Below, piece by piece: positions 45,501-56,583 of a stretch of DNA of 64,000 bases (the first letter of the stretch is position 1; every line of letters starts with the position of its first letter). This stretch comes from Effrenium voratum (lineage: Eukaryota; Sar; Dinophyceae; Suessiales; Symbiodiniaceae), in contig CAUJNA010001236.1 in NCBI GenBank assembly GCA_963377175.1, forward strand, positions 940,696 through 1,004,695, written 5' to 3'. A program made the position numbers and the translations under genes. The notes beneath the pieces are model-generated. The model was not told the DNA's origin and ran no database searches. It saw nothing but the letters and a program-made list of their open reading frames with translations.

Positions 45501-46737
45501 TGTTGTTTTGTTTTTTACTTGTTTATCAATTTTTGTTTTTTATTTCATTATTGCTTTCTCTTTCATTAATTGGTTCATTCATATTCATTCGTTTTCTATT
45601 CATTGATAAATTCAGCTAGTTAGAATCAGGCAGGGAGGCAGTCAGTAAGTCAGTCAATCACTCAACCAGCCAGCCTGCCAGTCAGGCAGTCAGTGAGTGA
45701 GTCAGCAGCCCGCACAGTCAGTCAACAAGACAACTTGGCAATTGGACTGACGATTAAACACAAAATGCCAGCCAGCCACCCACCCAGCCAGCAGGAGCCA
45801 GGAGATCAGGCACGGCCAATAACAGGCCAGCTGCCGTCGTTATGAATGATTGTCGTCGCTGGATTGCTTTCCGGTTGGCCCCCGCTGTGCTATAATAAGG
45901 TACGGCTGGGAAGCGGAAGGGCAGTTCCGACCCACGGGATCTTTCCCAGCAAGTGATGGATTATGTGACGGCTCGCCGCCCACGTGCAGTGGTGTTAGAG
46001 AATGTGGCGGCGCTGGCCAAGCACCAGAAGTACCGTGCTACTTTCAAGTTCATCATGACGACCTTTAAGAAGCTGAAGTATCAGGTGAAGGCCTTTGTCT
46101 TGGACAGCCGGGAGTTCGGATTGCCTCAGCGCCGCCGCCGCTGCTACATTATTGCCGCACTCCCGCCCAAGTCATTGTCCAACACCAGTGGCATCAGTGT
46201 CAAGCGCCCCAAGGCTGTCAATGTCAACCTCGAGAGTGTCTTGGCCAAGAAGCCCAAGGAGACTCTGCCGGACGCCCCAGGTGCCCGCCGCAACATCAAG
46301 GCTGCCTTGAGGAAGCTGCGGAAGGATGGCATTGACCTGGCGAAGCAGGAGTGCTGTGTCGACATTGCTGCTGGTGTTAAGTTCCAGCAGGTGTCTACCA
46401 ACTGCTCGCCCACACTCACACGGGCAAGAGGCAAGACGAAGGGCTTCTGGTTCACCAAGGCGCTGCCTGTCGTGTTGCGCCTTTCAGTGGATCTGAGTGT
46501 GTCATGGCCCTTGTTTGGTCTCGGTGACATGTGCTGCTGTCACAGGCGCACCGCACGATCTGCGTCGAGGACATGGCAGCACTTCAGGGCTTTCGCCTCT
46601 CCGAATTGGCGGGTGCCACAGGAGCGGTGTCTGAGGCTCAGCTGGGTGGGATGCTCGGCAACAGCATGTCAGTCCCCGTTCTATGCCAAGCCGTGAAGAG
46701 CGCCCTGCTGGCCAGTGGCCTGATTGTTGAGAAGTGA
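42574..46737 (+). CDS. C5-cytosine DNA methyltransferase with N-terminal KRPA/zinc region, giant-element gene 3
   Basis: Exon 1 (ATG 42,574 to about 43,077) is Lys/Pro/Ala-rich (MKRPAS, MKKPAAKK) and ends in a Cys cluster, GCSKCYFRGCRACN, a likely zinc-binding module. Exon 2 (43,264-43,355) has IRIGSDCTGLGTDAISC, motif I (AdoMet site). Exon 3 (43,438-43,608) has FCSDIS (motif II-like) and DLYTAGFPCQPYS, motif IV with the catalytic Cys. Exon 4 (45,914-46,459) has SDPRD, VVLENVAAL (motif VI) and GLPQRRRRCYIIA (motif VIII), then a target-recognition region. Exon 5 (46,546-46,737) has EDMAALQGF (motif IX) and LGNSMSVPVL (motif X) and a TGA. All catalytic motifs are intact; total about 500 residues. 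Introns 3 and 4 are GC-AG; intron 3 is 2.3 kb of microsatellite. The linkage of exon 1 to the rest is likely but not proven. Confidence 0.85.
43720..45610. repeat. GAGAGT and TTCA microsatellites inside methyltransferase intron 3
   Basis: A GAGA/GTGAGA tract (43,725-43,930) is followed by about 1.5 kb of ATTC/TTCA tetranucleotide repeat with CATC, GTTC and CACT variants. Very long open frames (HSFIHSF) in several frames are repeat artefacts. Confidence 0.95.
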
Positions 46738-46983
46738 CACTGGCAATTTAGCAATGTTGCTGCTGAGCGGCTGTGGTTTGCAATTCACCACCAGCCGTTG
46801 AATTCAAGTCAGACCGCAGAAGATTGCATTTCGCGCCGGTAAAGGGAGGCTTGCCTGCTATTATTTGTCATTGTTGATATTGCCACACCTGGCTTCAACA
46901 CATAGTGATCGTCATAGTGGTGTATGCCAGTGTTGTGTGGCTCGGAGTCGTAGTAGTCATTGTCATTGTCGCTCCAGCATTGT

Positions 46984-47993
46984 CATGCCGCCCAAAGGGG
47001 CCAAGTCCGCTGCTGCAGGCTGGGCGGCTAGCCTAAAAAGGCTTGAGCAATCGCCCGACATGCGCCGGCAGGCCAGCCGCCCACCAAGGGCAAGGATGTC
47101 TCCGTGCCGCAGTTCAAGTCGCTCAACCTTGAGCACATGGGGCGTGTCCAGGAGGCATGGGAATTCATCATGTCGCCATAGCCTCAGCCAGTTTGTTTTT
47201 CTGCACCCAGCAAATATGTTGAGTATTTGTGTTTCACGAGTCAGTAAGGCTGGATGAATTCCAGAACATCTCCTCCCGGGAGCCACTCAGTCTGGCAGAG
47301 GGCGGGTCTGCCGCTCCAGTAGACTTGCTGGTCATCAAGCAACGGCTGCAACAGTGCCCGGGCAGCTGGAGTGTCACAGGGGGCGGAAATGCGGCCTGGG
47401 TGAATTGGCACTGGACGGTCAACCAAGTGCCGATTTTGGAAAGCGGGGTGAAGTTTCTGCGGGACGCAAAGTTCAGGGAGCCCACGGCCTTGAAGGTCAC
47501 TGTCGTCGTCAGTGACAGCTTGAGCAACCCATGCAACGTCACGCACCGGGCGGGGTCCCTTTTGAGAAGGATCAGTCAGGAGGAGCTTCATCACGCGTGG
47601 ATTCTGGCAACTTACCGCGATGTCAAGGATGGCAAGCTGGTTCAGGACAGAATGTGTTGACATGGTCCAACTCCATGCACATCTGTTTAAAGATGAAATG
47701 CGCTTGGCTTGGCTGACTCTATCCCATTTTTGAACTAATCATCCTTGTCAAGAGTCTGGGTCTGTGTCAGTCGTTGTAGTAATTTTCATCAGACGATGTT
47801 TTTCTGACTGCGGTGAGGTGTTAGTGCCTGTCAGGAATGGGTCAAGGCATGGCTCAGCAGCATCATCACTTACCAGGCCAGCCCCTCCGAGTCCGAGATT
47901 GACGCCTTCTGGCAGTCAGCCCAGATTCGAGAAGAGGTGGGTATTGACTTCGAGGGCACCTACTACTCTGTAGTCGCTGCCCCAGCGAAGTAA
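46984..47993 (+). CDS. Small multi-exon protein of unknown function, giant-element gene 4
   Basis: A start at ATG 46,984 opens MPPKGAKSAAAGWAASLKRL. A following block in another frame reads VPQFKSLNLEHMGRVQEAWE (about 47,105-47,165), so an unseen small intron or a frame error lies between. Exon ~47,262-47,640 reads SREPLSLAEGG, DLLVIKQRLQQ, WSVTGGGNAAWVNWHW and ELHHAWILATYRDVKDGK. The last exon, 47,835-47,993, reads EWVKAWLSSIITYQASPSES and ends with TAA. I do not recognise the family. It sits 250 bp after the methyltransferase stop, on the same strand. Confidence 0.4.
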
Positions 47994-48076
47994 TTTGATC
48001 TTAGGTCAGTCAGTGTCCCAGTGGCCCGCACACTGTCAAAATCTATCCGTCATCATGGCCGCTTGTTGTGGGAACT

Positions 48077-51000
48077 ATGTTGGCCTCAGCCGCCGTCCGA
48101 ACCAAGGTTCAGCGGCTCTTCCAAGTCGGGACGTACCGCGCCATGCTGGAGCGGCATAACAATGGCAAGAAGATCGGGGTGGAGCAGCTGTTCCGTGACT
48201 TCAGCAAGCTCACTGTCGCTGCTGGAGAGAAGATTACCATGAACTACCTCACCAGCGCAGCGTCCATCTTCAACAAATTCTTCGCCAGCAATGTGCTCAA
48301 GGACACCGCTTTTCCGTCGCAGGTCTGTCAAGCATGTTCATTGTCATTGTCGGGTGTGTCAATATTATGTGATACTGTCATGTCATCCAGTCATTGTCAG
48401 CCACCGCCACATCAGCCAGTATTTGCCAATGTCCTCAACTTGTCTGGCAGGAGATGGCCTTCCTGGCCGATGAGCTTTTCGGGAAGAGGACTCCGATAGA
48501 TTCCGTCGCCAAGCTAGAGGACCTTATCAAAATCGCTCGCAGTGATGTGGAAAGCATCAGCTGGCTTTTCACGTCCTTGTGCGATTATGTGCTGAACGGG
48601 GTCTGCAAAGTCACAGAAATGAACAGCTCAGCCCTGAGCGGAGGCAAGTCGAATCCGAAGGGGCTGCCTGGAAAAATATGTTTAGCTTGGCCGGCCGGTG
48701 TCAATCGTCAATGCCAACGTTGAACTTGTAATGTGTGTCAGGCTGCGTGTGATAGTTCATCTCAGGCTGTACCATGTTTGGCTGTGGAAGCGGGAGAATT
48801 TGTCGCTGTTGCTGGCAAAGATTGAGATGCACGTGGATCAGGAGGATGTTGCCATTATCAGGCCAGTAGTCGTAGTAGTAGCAGCTGAGGTTGTCCCCAA
48901 TGATTGCCCGCCACTGTCCTGCCTCTTCTCAGAGTATGTTTCCCGTCGATTGTTGCAAGTCCGACAAGGTAAAGTGTCCCAACAATGTCCCAAAAGGCCC
49001 CTGCCCTGTTTTCATCACTCAAAAATAGACCCTTGCCAGGCGTGCCCTTGCCAGCCACACCGCCTACCGGGAGCACTTTGCGGGTGGCCTTTCAACCGGG
49101 CCACTCTGACCCAGAGGTTGGAGGGAGCGACTAAACCCGCCCAGAACCTGTCCTGGCTTGGTGCCCTGAGTGCGGCCGGGCAGCTTGCTGCGAAGTTTGC
49201 TGCTGACATAGCCTACACGGCGAAGTGGGACGGCGTGCTGAAGGGATCAGTGCGGTGGGGGGCCAGTCTTCAGGAGTTCCTCGAGCACACTGATGTTGCG
49301 CCACTATGGTCGAAGGTGTCAGGCTCCGAGAAAAATGACGCCGTGCCCATGGCGGGCAATGACAGTTTTTTGCAGTCGGCTGACGAGCAGCTCGATTCGT
49401 TTGTCTCCTTTGTCGCCAGCGAGGCCAAGGTCACTGTCAAAGAAATGAAGGATGATGATGCGTTGCAGGTGCGGGATGCCGTCGACGAGTCGAAGACACT
49501 GGTGTCATCTCTCTTGTCAACTGTCGATGGGTCAGTGTCATGCCAGCAGCTCGCCCTTGCCCTCCGTGCCCTGGAGGTGTCCAAGGTGCGTGGCAGCCCC
49601 AAAGCTGGCACTGTGCTGTTCTGGTATGACAACGAAAGCAGCGGCGAACAGAGCTCAGACCCAAGGAGGTCGCTGACTCCGCTGAGGAGGGAACAGCTCG
49701 AGAAGACTATAATGGCTGCCATGTCGATCAGGGAGCCTGAGGCGCCCGACTGGGATGCAGATGAGGCCCCGGCGCTGTGCCCGCAAGCTTGTGATGTCTA
49801 TATCTTCACTGATGGCGGGCGGTCCACGCATGGGACCAACTTCACGAGCATGTTCACCAAGACTGCCGGGAATGTGGCCCAAAGGCGGGTGAACTTAATC
49901 TACAGCGAAGAGGCCGTCACGGAGCACCGCAAGGCAGCCTGTGTTGTTTGCTTCTCCTTGTGATCTGTCCGTGTGCATCAATGCTGTCTGCAATGCTTGC
50001 ATTCCCGTCTTGACAATGACTCAGCCTTTGGAGCGCGAGGCCCGTGCTGTGAGCGGTGGCGCCCGGGACCGCTCCGCCGCTTGCTTGAGTGCTTGAAGTC
50101 GTCGTTGGCCCATGCCACACAAATAACAATAATAGTGTCAGCTTCCGTCTTGACAGGTGCACGCGCGAATCATTTGCAAGTAAGGTCTTGTGTTGAAGTT
50201 CTGGTGGTGTGTCGATGTTGCGCCTGTGGCCAGATCTCACAAATGTAGGCCCAGTCAGACAATGACATGGATTTGTTGTTGTGCTTTTCTAATTAGAAAG
50301 GCAGCTGTTTCTTGGCCTTTTGTTGCCACATGTCAAGGGCTTTAAATTTGTGAGTCTGTGCGCTCGTTGTCAGCGTCCAGTTGCCAGCAGTCAGTGTCTC
50401 AGGTGTTCCACCTCCAGCAGCTCGAGATGATCCACGTTGTCAGCTCCAATGACACGCCCCTTGCCGAAATCATTGGGTCCAGGAAGAATCTCCATCACCA
50501 AGGCTCAACAGCAGGTGACAGTGTTTACGGAGTGTCGAAGAACCCATTGGATGCCGAGTCCCTCATCGCCCGCCTGGGCATCGAGACGAAGGCCAAGTTG
50601 TTGGGAGCGGCCAGGGTGTCTGACCAGTCCAGGGGAAGGCGCAAGTCAAGTTCTGATGCGGCGGCTGGGTCGTCGTCTGGAGCTGAGGTTGGAGTGCCGG
50701 AGCCCATCAATTGGTCAGCCCCTCACAAGCACTTGGTGGAGGAGTTGGCCCACAGGTTCAAACCTCGTGTGGTGTACTTGCTCACTGCATCTTGCCCGAC
50801 AACAATTTTGCCTCTCCTGGCTCAGGGCATCCCGGTGTGTGCTGTGGGTGCCTTGTCTGCAAGCCACGCTTTTCAAGTTTCTGGGTAGTTTTCCAATTTT
50901 GCTAAGTAGTCGTTGTTGTTGGCCAATGACAGTGACAGTGACTTCTATTTATGTCACCACCAGGCTACACAGCGGATCATTGCACCTGGCTTCGCGCAGA

Positions 51001-51400
51001 GTGCCAGAAGCTGATCTTCCACAGCTTCACGGACGCCAAGAGTCGGCACTTCAAAGCCCCGCTTGCCAAGCTGCTCAAGAGTGCTCTCACGCTTGATGAC
51101 AGCAATGGCGGAAATCCGCCGAAGAAGGGCAAGAAGCAGGCCGCCAAGGGAAGCAACAAGAAACGCCGCAAGTCTCAGCAGGGCGGCAAGAAGACGGCCA
51201 GCAAGAAGCCGCGTGCCGAGGACGACAATGACGAGGAGGGCGGCCACGACGGCGAGGAGGGCGCCGGCGATAACATGTCCGACCTGGAGGCCTGCTTGGT
51301 TAATAAATTGATTGTGCTTAAAAGGCATGGTGTCCCATCTGTGCCTTGACACAGCCTTGTCGCCCAGGTGGCGGAGGAAGAGCTCAACTCGGAGGAGTGA
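48077..51400 (+). CDS. Large multi-exon protein of unknown function with basic C-terminus, giant-element gene 5
   Basis: Exon 1 (ATG 48,077 to 48,322) reads MLASAAVRTKVQRLFQ and FNKFFASNVLKD and ends at a GT donor. Exon 2 starts at 48,451 (EMAFLADELFGKR, ISWLFTSLCDYVLNG). A long exon of about 800 bp ends at 49,932 with a GC donor and has DVYIFTDGGRSTHGTNF. A small exon starts near 50,025 (PLEREARAVSGG). Exon 50,403-~50,880 reads FKPRVVYLLTASCPTTILPL. Exon 50,964-51,289 starts with a Cys/His stretch, then a Lys-rich and acidic tail (likely nuclear localisation). The last exon, 51,368-51,400, is VAEEELNSEE plus TGA. It is conserved-looking throughout, but no domain is recognised. As the longest unknown gene in the element it is an alternative transposase candidate. 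Confidence 0.5.
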
Positions 51401-53161
51401 GAGCGGGTCACTGTCTGAGTCTGAGCATTGTCGTTGTCATTGCATTGTCATTGTCCTGCCACTTTCGGCTGATTTTGGAAATGCGTGCTGGGCATTGTAC
51501 TGCCCCGGCGCTGGTGATTGTCGATGATCTTCAAGAGTCGGGTGAAAATGCGCTTGAAGAGCACAGCCGTTTGCTGGCTGCCAACTTGTCTAGCAGGCAG
51601 CGCAGGCCCTCGTGATGAATCCCTGAAAGCTGTAGCAGTCTCAAATCTGTCTTTTTTTTGATTCGTAGTTCAACGTCATCAGCCCGAGGAATAACTCAAA
51701 AAGTCATGGCATTTGATAAGGGCCAGAACTGGCTTTACTTGCCAGCTGCAGATTGATAGAAGTAAAGAGCGGCACTGACACATTGTTCTGTTCACAGTGC
51801 TGGCGCCGTTCCTTCATTGTCAGTGTGACGAAGGCGATGTGTTGGTGTCCTTTCGGCCCCTATCAAGCTGTTGGAGGTTGGTCCAGATTCACTTCCGGCT
51901 TGACATTGACATTGACATTGATGCATTGAATTTAGTTTTAGATTGAAACAAACTTGTGCGGCAGTGGCCAGCTGGCTTAGCCATCAGTCATTGTCCTGTT
52001 GTCGCCCACCACTGCCACCAATGACGCCTCTGGTGAAACAGCTGCACCTCAAGCAGCTTCGAAGCGACCGCCTTCAACTCTTGCTGAAGCCGGAGTTCCA
52101 GTCAGCAGGCCATAGCGACAGTGCTGATGCTGCCGAGCGGACAGTTGGTGACACCAACTGTGTCAATAAAGACCTGGCTGGGAACAGCCCAAAGCCTGAC
52201 AACATCAAGCTTGTTGTTGCCAATGACACTGTCCTCCCAGACAGTGATGAAGAAACCTGGGTTTTGCCAGGTGCCAGCCCTTGAGTTGGCACGTGCGGGG
52301 GGAAAATCAGGCATGTGCTGCGCTCATTCGTTGTATAATCTTGGCCGTTGTGACTGTTTGAAATCATGGTGGAACATCGCGCCCTGTCACGGTGCGCGCA
52401 GGTGGCTTGATCTTACCGTCCTGAGCTCAGCTAGCCCACCAGCTTGCAAGCAGCTTTCAAGAAGCAATGTGCCTGCCGAATTGCCAGGCCAGCTGGTTTT
52501 CGCATTGGAAGGAAAATGCTAGTCCGGCTGCTCTGCGTGTCTGTGTGGGCAAGAGCATTTATCAAGCATGGTTGGTAGTTATTTGCTGGAGCTGAATGTC
52601 TGCACCACAGAGTTGATGATTGGGAATCATGTCACTGTCATTGTCACTGTCGCTGTTGTTGTTGTTGCCCCGTTCGGCTTAGCATACCACCGATGGCGAT
52701 TGAAGTGCCAGAAGTAGACCTCGTTAATAGTGGGTTGACTTGCAACGTTGACTGACTGGGCACATCAAGCTTCCCAGGGTCAAGCCCGGGCGCTGCCACA
52801 GAGAAGCAACCTAGCCATGATGGAAGGTCAGTTGTCAGTGGCGCTCAGCTGCTTCACGAACCACAAATTGTCATTGTCCATAGCTGAATGGTCAAGTGAA
52901 TTCGCCGCAGGTGAAGGCTGCCACAAACAGTGGGCAGCTACTTTGCAGTTTTGTTCTATGAGCATTGTCATCTTCACTGTGTCGTCAGTGTCATCACGGC
53001 TCATCTGGCGCGCAATTTGGCCATGACCGAATCTTCATCCATGCGCGGCTGGATGGTATTAAATTTTAAAGTTTACCATGTTCACATCCTGAGATGACAC
53101 GAAAAATGTATCGTCGCCGGTAAACCCTTCAAAGATTAAATTACTCAATTAGACAATTTGA
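51401..53161 (+). other. Right flank of giant element, with one possible small ORF
   Basis: TGTCA-rich sequence. An 87-codon frame from ATG 52,020 to TGA 52,284 (MTPLVKQLHLKQLRSDRLQL ... DSDEETW) could be a small gene or exon but has no recognised relatives. Nothing else here is convincing; the TGTCA words stop near 53,000. Confidence 0.3.
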
Positions 53162-53197
53162 AAAGCATATTTCGCATGTCCTTAAGGAGCGCCCAGT
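53162..53197 (-). repeat. Right terminal inverted repeat of the giant element
   Basis: AAAGCATATTTCGCATG...GCGCCCAGT, the complement of 31,095-31,130. It is followed by AAACAGCACC, the resumed retroelement sequence. Confidence 0.9.
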
Positions 53198-53447
53198 AAA
53201 CAGCACCGCAGCATTTTCACTCCAGCGATGCTACACGAGTCTGATAGACTGACAACCCACCTTTTCCTGTGGGATTTGCATTGGTATCCACAGCATGAAT
53301 TTCCTCATGCTGTGGCCCAGCCAATTCGCCGATTTCCTCGGCACATCGGGTTTACCCCCGATAAGCTCTGGATGCCCTGCATCAAGCAGGATACATCTCC
53401 CAACGCACTTACTTTCACCACCTATTTCACAAACTCTCCCAATGCAC

Positions 53448-56400
53448 TCACAGGAACTCAGCAAAGGTAATCACTGCTCGGTACGGAAGCTTCAGTAGAG
53501 CTGGAGGGAAAAGACTGAAATTCAACTTGAAGTGGTTGGCCCTGTACCATGGGTCACTGGGTCCCAGTCGGCTGATCGCGTCAGCCCAATTGGATTTGGA
53601 TGGAATGTATTCCCAGTAGAGTGAGGCTCGCAACGCAAAGAGCAAACACTGGATATACGTCGCCATCTTGGCCAAGTCGGGGTTGTCACTCCTGCCCCTG
53701 ATCAAACACATAAGACTGGCGATGTTATCGATGAACCACACTCCGCGTCTCCCGCGGAATTGGTCGGGTCTCGCCGTAAGGGCGTGCACCACCATGAATA
53801 GCTCCAACTGGGCTATTTTATGGTCTCCTGGTCCCCACATATCGTAGGTCTGCGCGGGGATGATGGCTACAAAGGCCTCCCGAATCTGCACGCCGCCGTC
53901 CTGGAAGACCAAGTGGTATCCGCCGGATCCTTGACGAGGTGCCTCCAAGGCCGCGTCCGAGGCGGCCACCACCCTCGGCACATCCATGGGGAGGACCATC
54001 AGCTCTCTCCTGGGGCGCATACTGATGACAGCCTCCAACACGTCAAAAGCCTCCAGCAGGCTGGCGCTGGCCTTGCTGGAGCCCCCGTACTGGTGCTCCT
54101 TCAACGCCTGGATTTCGCCCAAGCCAATGCGCCCGAAGAGGCCATGCTCCAGGAAGTTGACCATGCCGTAGAGTTTCGCAGCTTGACCCGGGGTGAACTT
54201 CCCGCTCCTCCTGGCGTCACGCATGAAGGTGAGCACCTTCTGTTCGAGTCGCTCTCGAACCCAAAACCGCGCGCGCCCATGTGTGTGGACCTCCGAGAGA
54301 TCGAAATCAAGCCCCAAGAAGGTCCCGACATCCGCAGCTCCCTGGCGCTTCTCCTCAGCGAACGGGGTCCCCAGCAGGTCGTTGAGGGCGCCGAAACTCC
54401 ACTGGGCTGATGGGCCGTGTACTGCGCGGTCTGTAATGTGACTGTCGTCGAAATACATGGACACCATGATTGCCAGAAAGCGCCTGCCCATAGCTTCCGC
54501 CATCCGGGAGTAGCGGTTGAAGGAGGTGACCGCCAACGGAAGGCCGAACAAGAGGGCGTGGTATACCTGGAAGGCCGGCTCCTGCCAATCCTGGTGGTAC
54601 CAAACTACTACGCAGGCCAGGGCCTCCTGTCGTGACATGGGACAGTGGCGGTAGGCATTCGGCCAATCATCCCCAGCTCCTGTCCACTGCCCCTGCTGCG
54701 CGAACCGCTCCCAGGTGCACTCCTGAAGGCAGGCTGCCGCGGCTTGGACGTGGAGCGCTGGGCGGAGCGGCGTACACAAAACAAGTTTGTTGGCATCTCT
54801 GGACGATGCAGACTGCCCGCCCCGTGCTGCGTCGTCTATCAGACGCTGCTTGCCAGACGCCTGTGTGATGACACAGCGAGGTATAAGCCGGTATGGGTCT
54901 CCTTTGGCATACCGCTTGAGCTGGCTCAGGTTCATGGGGGGGGTGCAAAACCCCTCCTTGTGGTCCTTTGTGGACTGCTCCAGAACGAAAGAGTCCGTGG
55001 AACCCGGTCGCACTCCTGCGATAGTAGCGGCGTTGTGCTCCTCCCAGCCAGCCAGTACCTCCGAGTGGGCGATCGCCTCGACGGGTTGGTGGGGGAAGAC
55101 TCCGTAATGCGGGGCATAGCCCACTGCTGGAAGGCCTTTGATGAAGCCGTGAGGGAGGGCGAAGTCGCCCCACTGCATGAGGACGACGAAGAGCCCCAGC
55201 AAACCCAGATCGCGTTTCGAGGTAACTCCTCAGATAGCTTCGGACTGGAAGGCCACGAGGTGCTTGGACACCGGTGCCCACCTGCGCTTCAGTTCCTTGA
55301 TGGCCCCGATGGACGCCTGGCTCGTGATTCTCCATCACCATGCTGGCCGCGTACCATAGGTCGTCGTCCAACGTAGGAAGGACTTCCAACGGGGTTGCCG
55401 TGTTGGTCCACTGCAGGGATGCGGCGAAATGGGCGTCCGGCTCCAGCCCATATCCGACCAGAGGTGGAATGGAGGCCTTGTGGTTGTAGGCTCCATGCTG
55501 CTTCCCCTCCGCCAACCGCTGCCGCCTCCGACTAGCATTGGACGAAGAGGGTGGCCCCAGGGGTCCGTCCCACTCCATCCCACGACTCTGGCGCCAGTCC
55601 AGGTAGCATGTAAAGGGTTCCTTGTTCAACAGGTCCTCCAACATGGGCCACTGAAAAGACTGGAACCACTCTGCCGGGTAGAGCTTGCGAAAGGCCAAAA
55701 TTACATCCTCCTGCGGAAACCAGAGTGACATCGACTTCAGGGCGTCACTGCCTCGGAGCGATCCCATGATGGTCGCCGCCCTGACCACAGAGCCCCTGGC
55801 CTGCCTGTGCCGCCGCCCAGTGACTCTGGGCAGGCTGGCCTCGGCATCCGGATGGGTCGCATCAAAGACCATCCCGGCCAGCGCATCTGCCTCGCAGACA
55901 CCGTCCGGGCCGCAGTCGCATGCCAGCCGTTTGCCTTGCAGCGCAGGCAGCTCCGCCTGCAAGTTGGCGAGGACGAAGTCCACGTAGAGCGGCAGCCAGT
56001 CGTCCGTCGTACAGGTGTGCCCCTGCACGAACGGTGATGCCCACTGAGACCGTGGGACCCGGTGTGAGTGGTGGCCCTGACCCACGTAGACCACGTCCAG
56101 GGGCAGTTTACCATCTGCGAGCACATCCGCCACTCGTACCACCGTGGGCAGCCGTGCCCGCTCCTCGGGATGCAGCGGTGGCAAGCCGAGTGTGATGGCC
56201 AGTGGAGTCATGGCCCAGCCACGCATAGCTCTGGGATCGATGTCCAGCCAGTGTTGCCTCCGGCCACACGCTTCCAGCGGCGGCATCCGAGGCACGTGGA
56301 GACGGGCATGCCCTTCTCGGACCGCCCACCAACTGACCGAGACTGCAATTGCGAAGGCCAGGGTGGCTGAATACTCCGCCTCCTCCTTGGATGGGAACTG

Positions 56401-56583
56401 GTGTCGCCCCTGGGTGTCCTCCCAAGGATCCCACTCCCAGGCTGCATGCTGGTGGTGGCACTCACGGGGGTGAATCAGCTCGATCTCACGGATGTTGTGC
56501 CGCAGCCGCTGGTGCTTACAACGCGCTGACATGAAAACGCATGCCGAGTACGTCGTATCGTACCAGAGGCCGGATTCCATCAT
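53448..56583 (-). CDS. DUF4326 plus reverse transcriptase/RNase H polyprotein (two frames)
   Basis: The upstream frame starts MMESGLWYD at 56,583. Its DUF4326-like domain (about residues 155-240) has VVYVGQG, SQWASPF and LACDCGPDGVCEADAL. It is open until about 55,330, where similarity passes to a second frame; that frame also has one TGA near 55,250 before running open to 53,448. The second part is a reverse transcriptase: RLIDDAARGGQS, PNAYRHCPMS, LFGLPLAVTSFNRYS and catalytic YFDD (codons 54,443-54,454). An RNase H-like domain follows (VAASDAAL, LELFMVVHAL, FIDNIAS, SKSNWADAISR). The layout fits DIRS-type reverse transcriptases. The shift and stop suggest an inactive copy unless frameshifting or splicing is used. 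The tail of the first frame past 55,330 is out-of-frame reading and should not be used. Confidence 0.8.

Larger units (their letters stand above)
31095..53197 (+). mobile_element. Giant ~22.1-kb TIR-flanked insertion carrying a DNA methyltransferase and other genes
   Basis: The ends are inverted repeats of about 36 bp with one mismatch (31,095-31,130 and 53,162-53,197; outer bases CTGGGCGCTCCTTAAGG). TAAA is duplicated at both borders, and the empty site TAAA-CAGCACC survives at 30,624-30,635. At least five plus-strand, intron-containing genes lie head to tail inside: a CX5R phosphatase-like gene, a zinc-finger gene with weak hAT-transposase resemblance, a C5-cytosine methyltransferase, and two genes of unknown function. 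The whole interval is saturated with TGTCA/TGTCATTGTC words, which start near 31,168 and stop near 53,000. The TIR sequence and 4-bp duplication do not match a superfamily I can name. Which gene encodes the transposase is unresolved. Confidence 0.8.

Noticed and set aside
44100..45619. Very long open frames reading HSFIHSF
   Set aside because: They are translations of the TTCA microsatellite in the methyltransferase intron and are open in several frames at once.
50757..50772. Box-B-like CAGGTTCAAACCTCG
   Set aside because: It is inside an exon of the unknown giant-element gene and has no box A or foldable tRNA around it.
54667..55330. C-terminal 200 residues of the DUF4326 frame as a protein domain
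   Set aside because: This stretch overlaps the reverse transcriptase in a different frame; its Arg/Pro/Ser-rich sequence is an out-of-frame reading.
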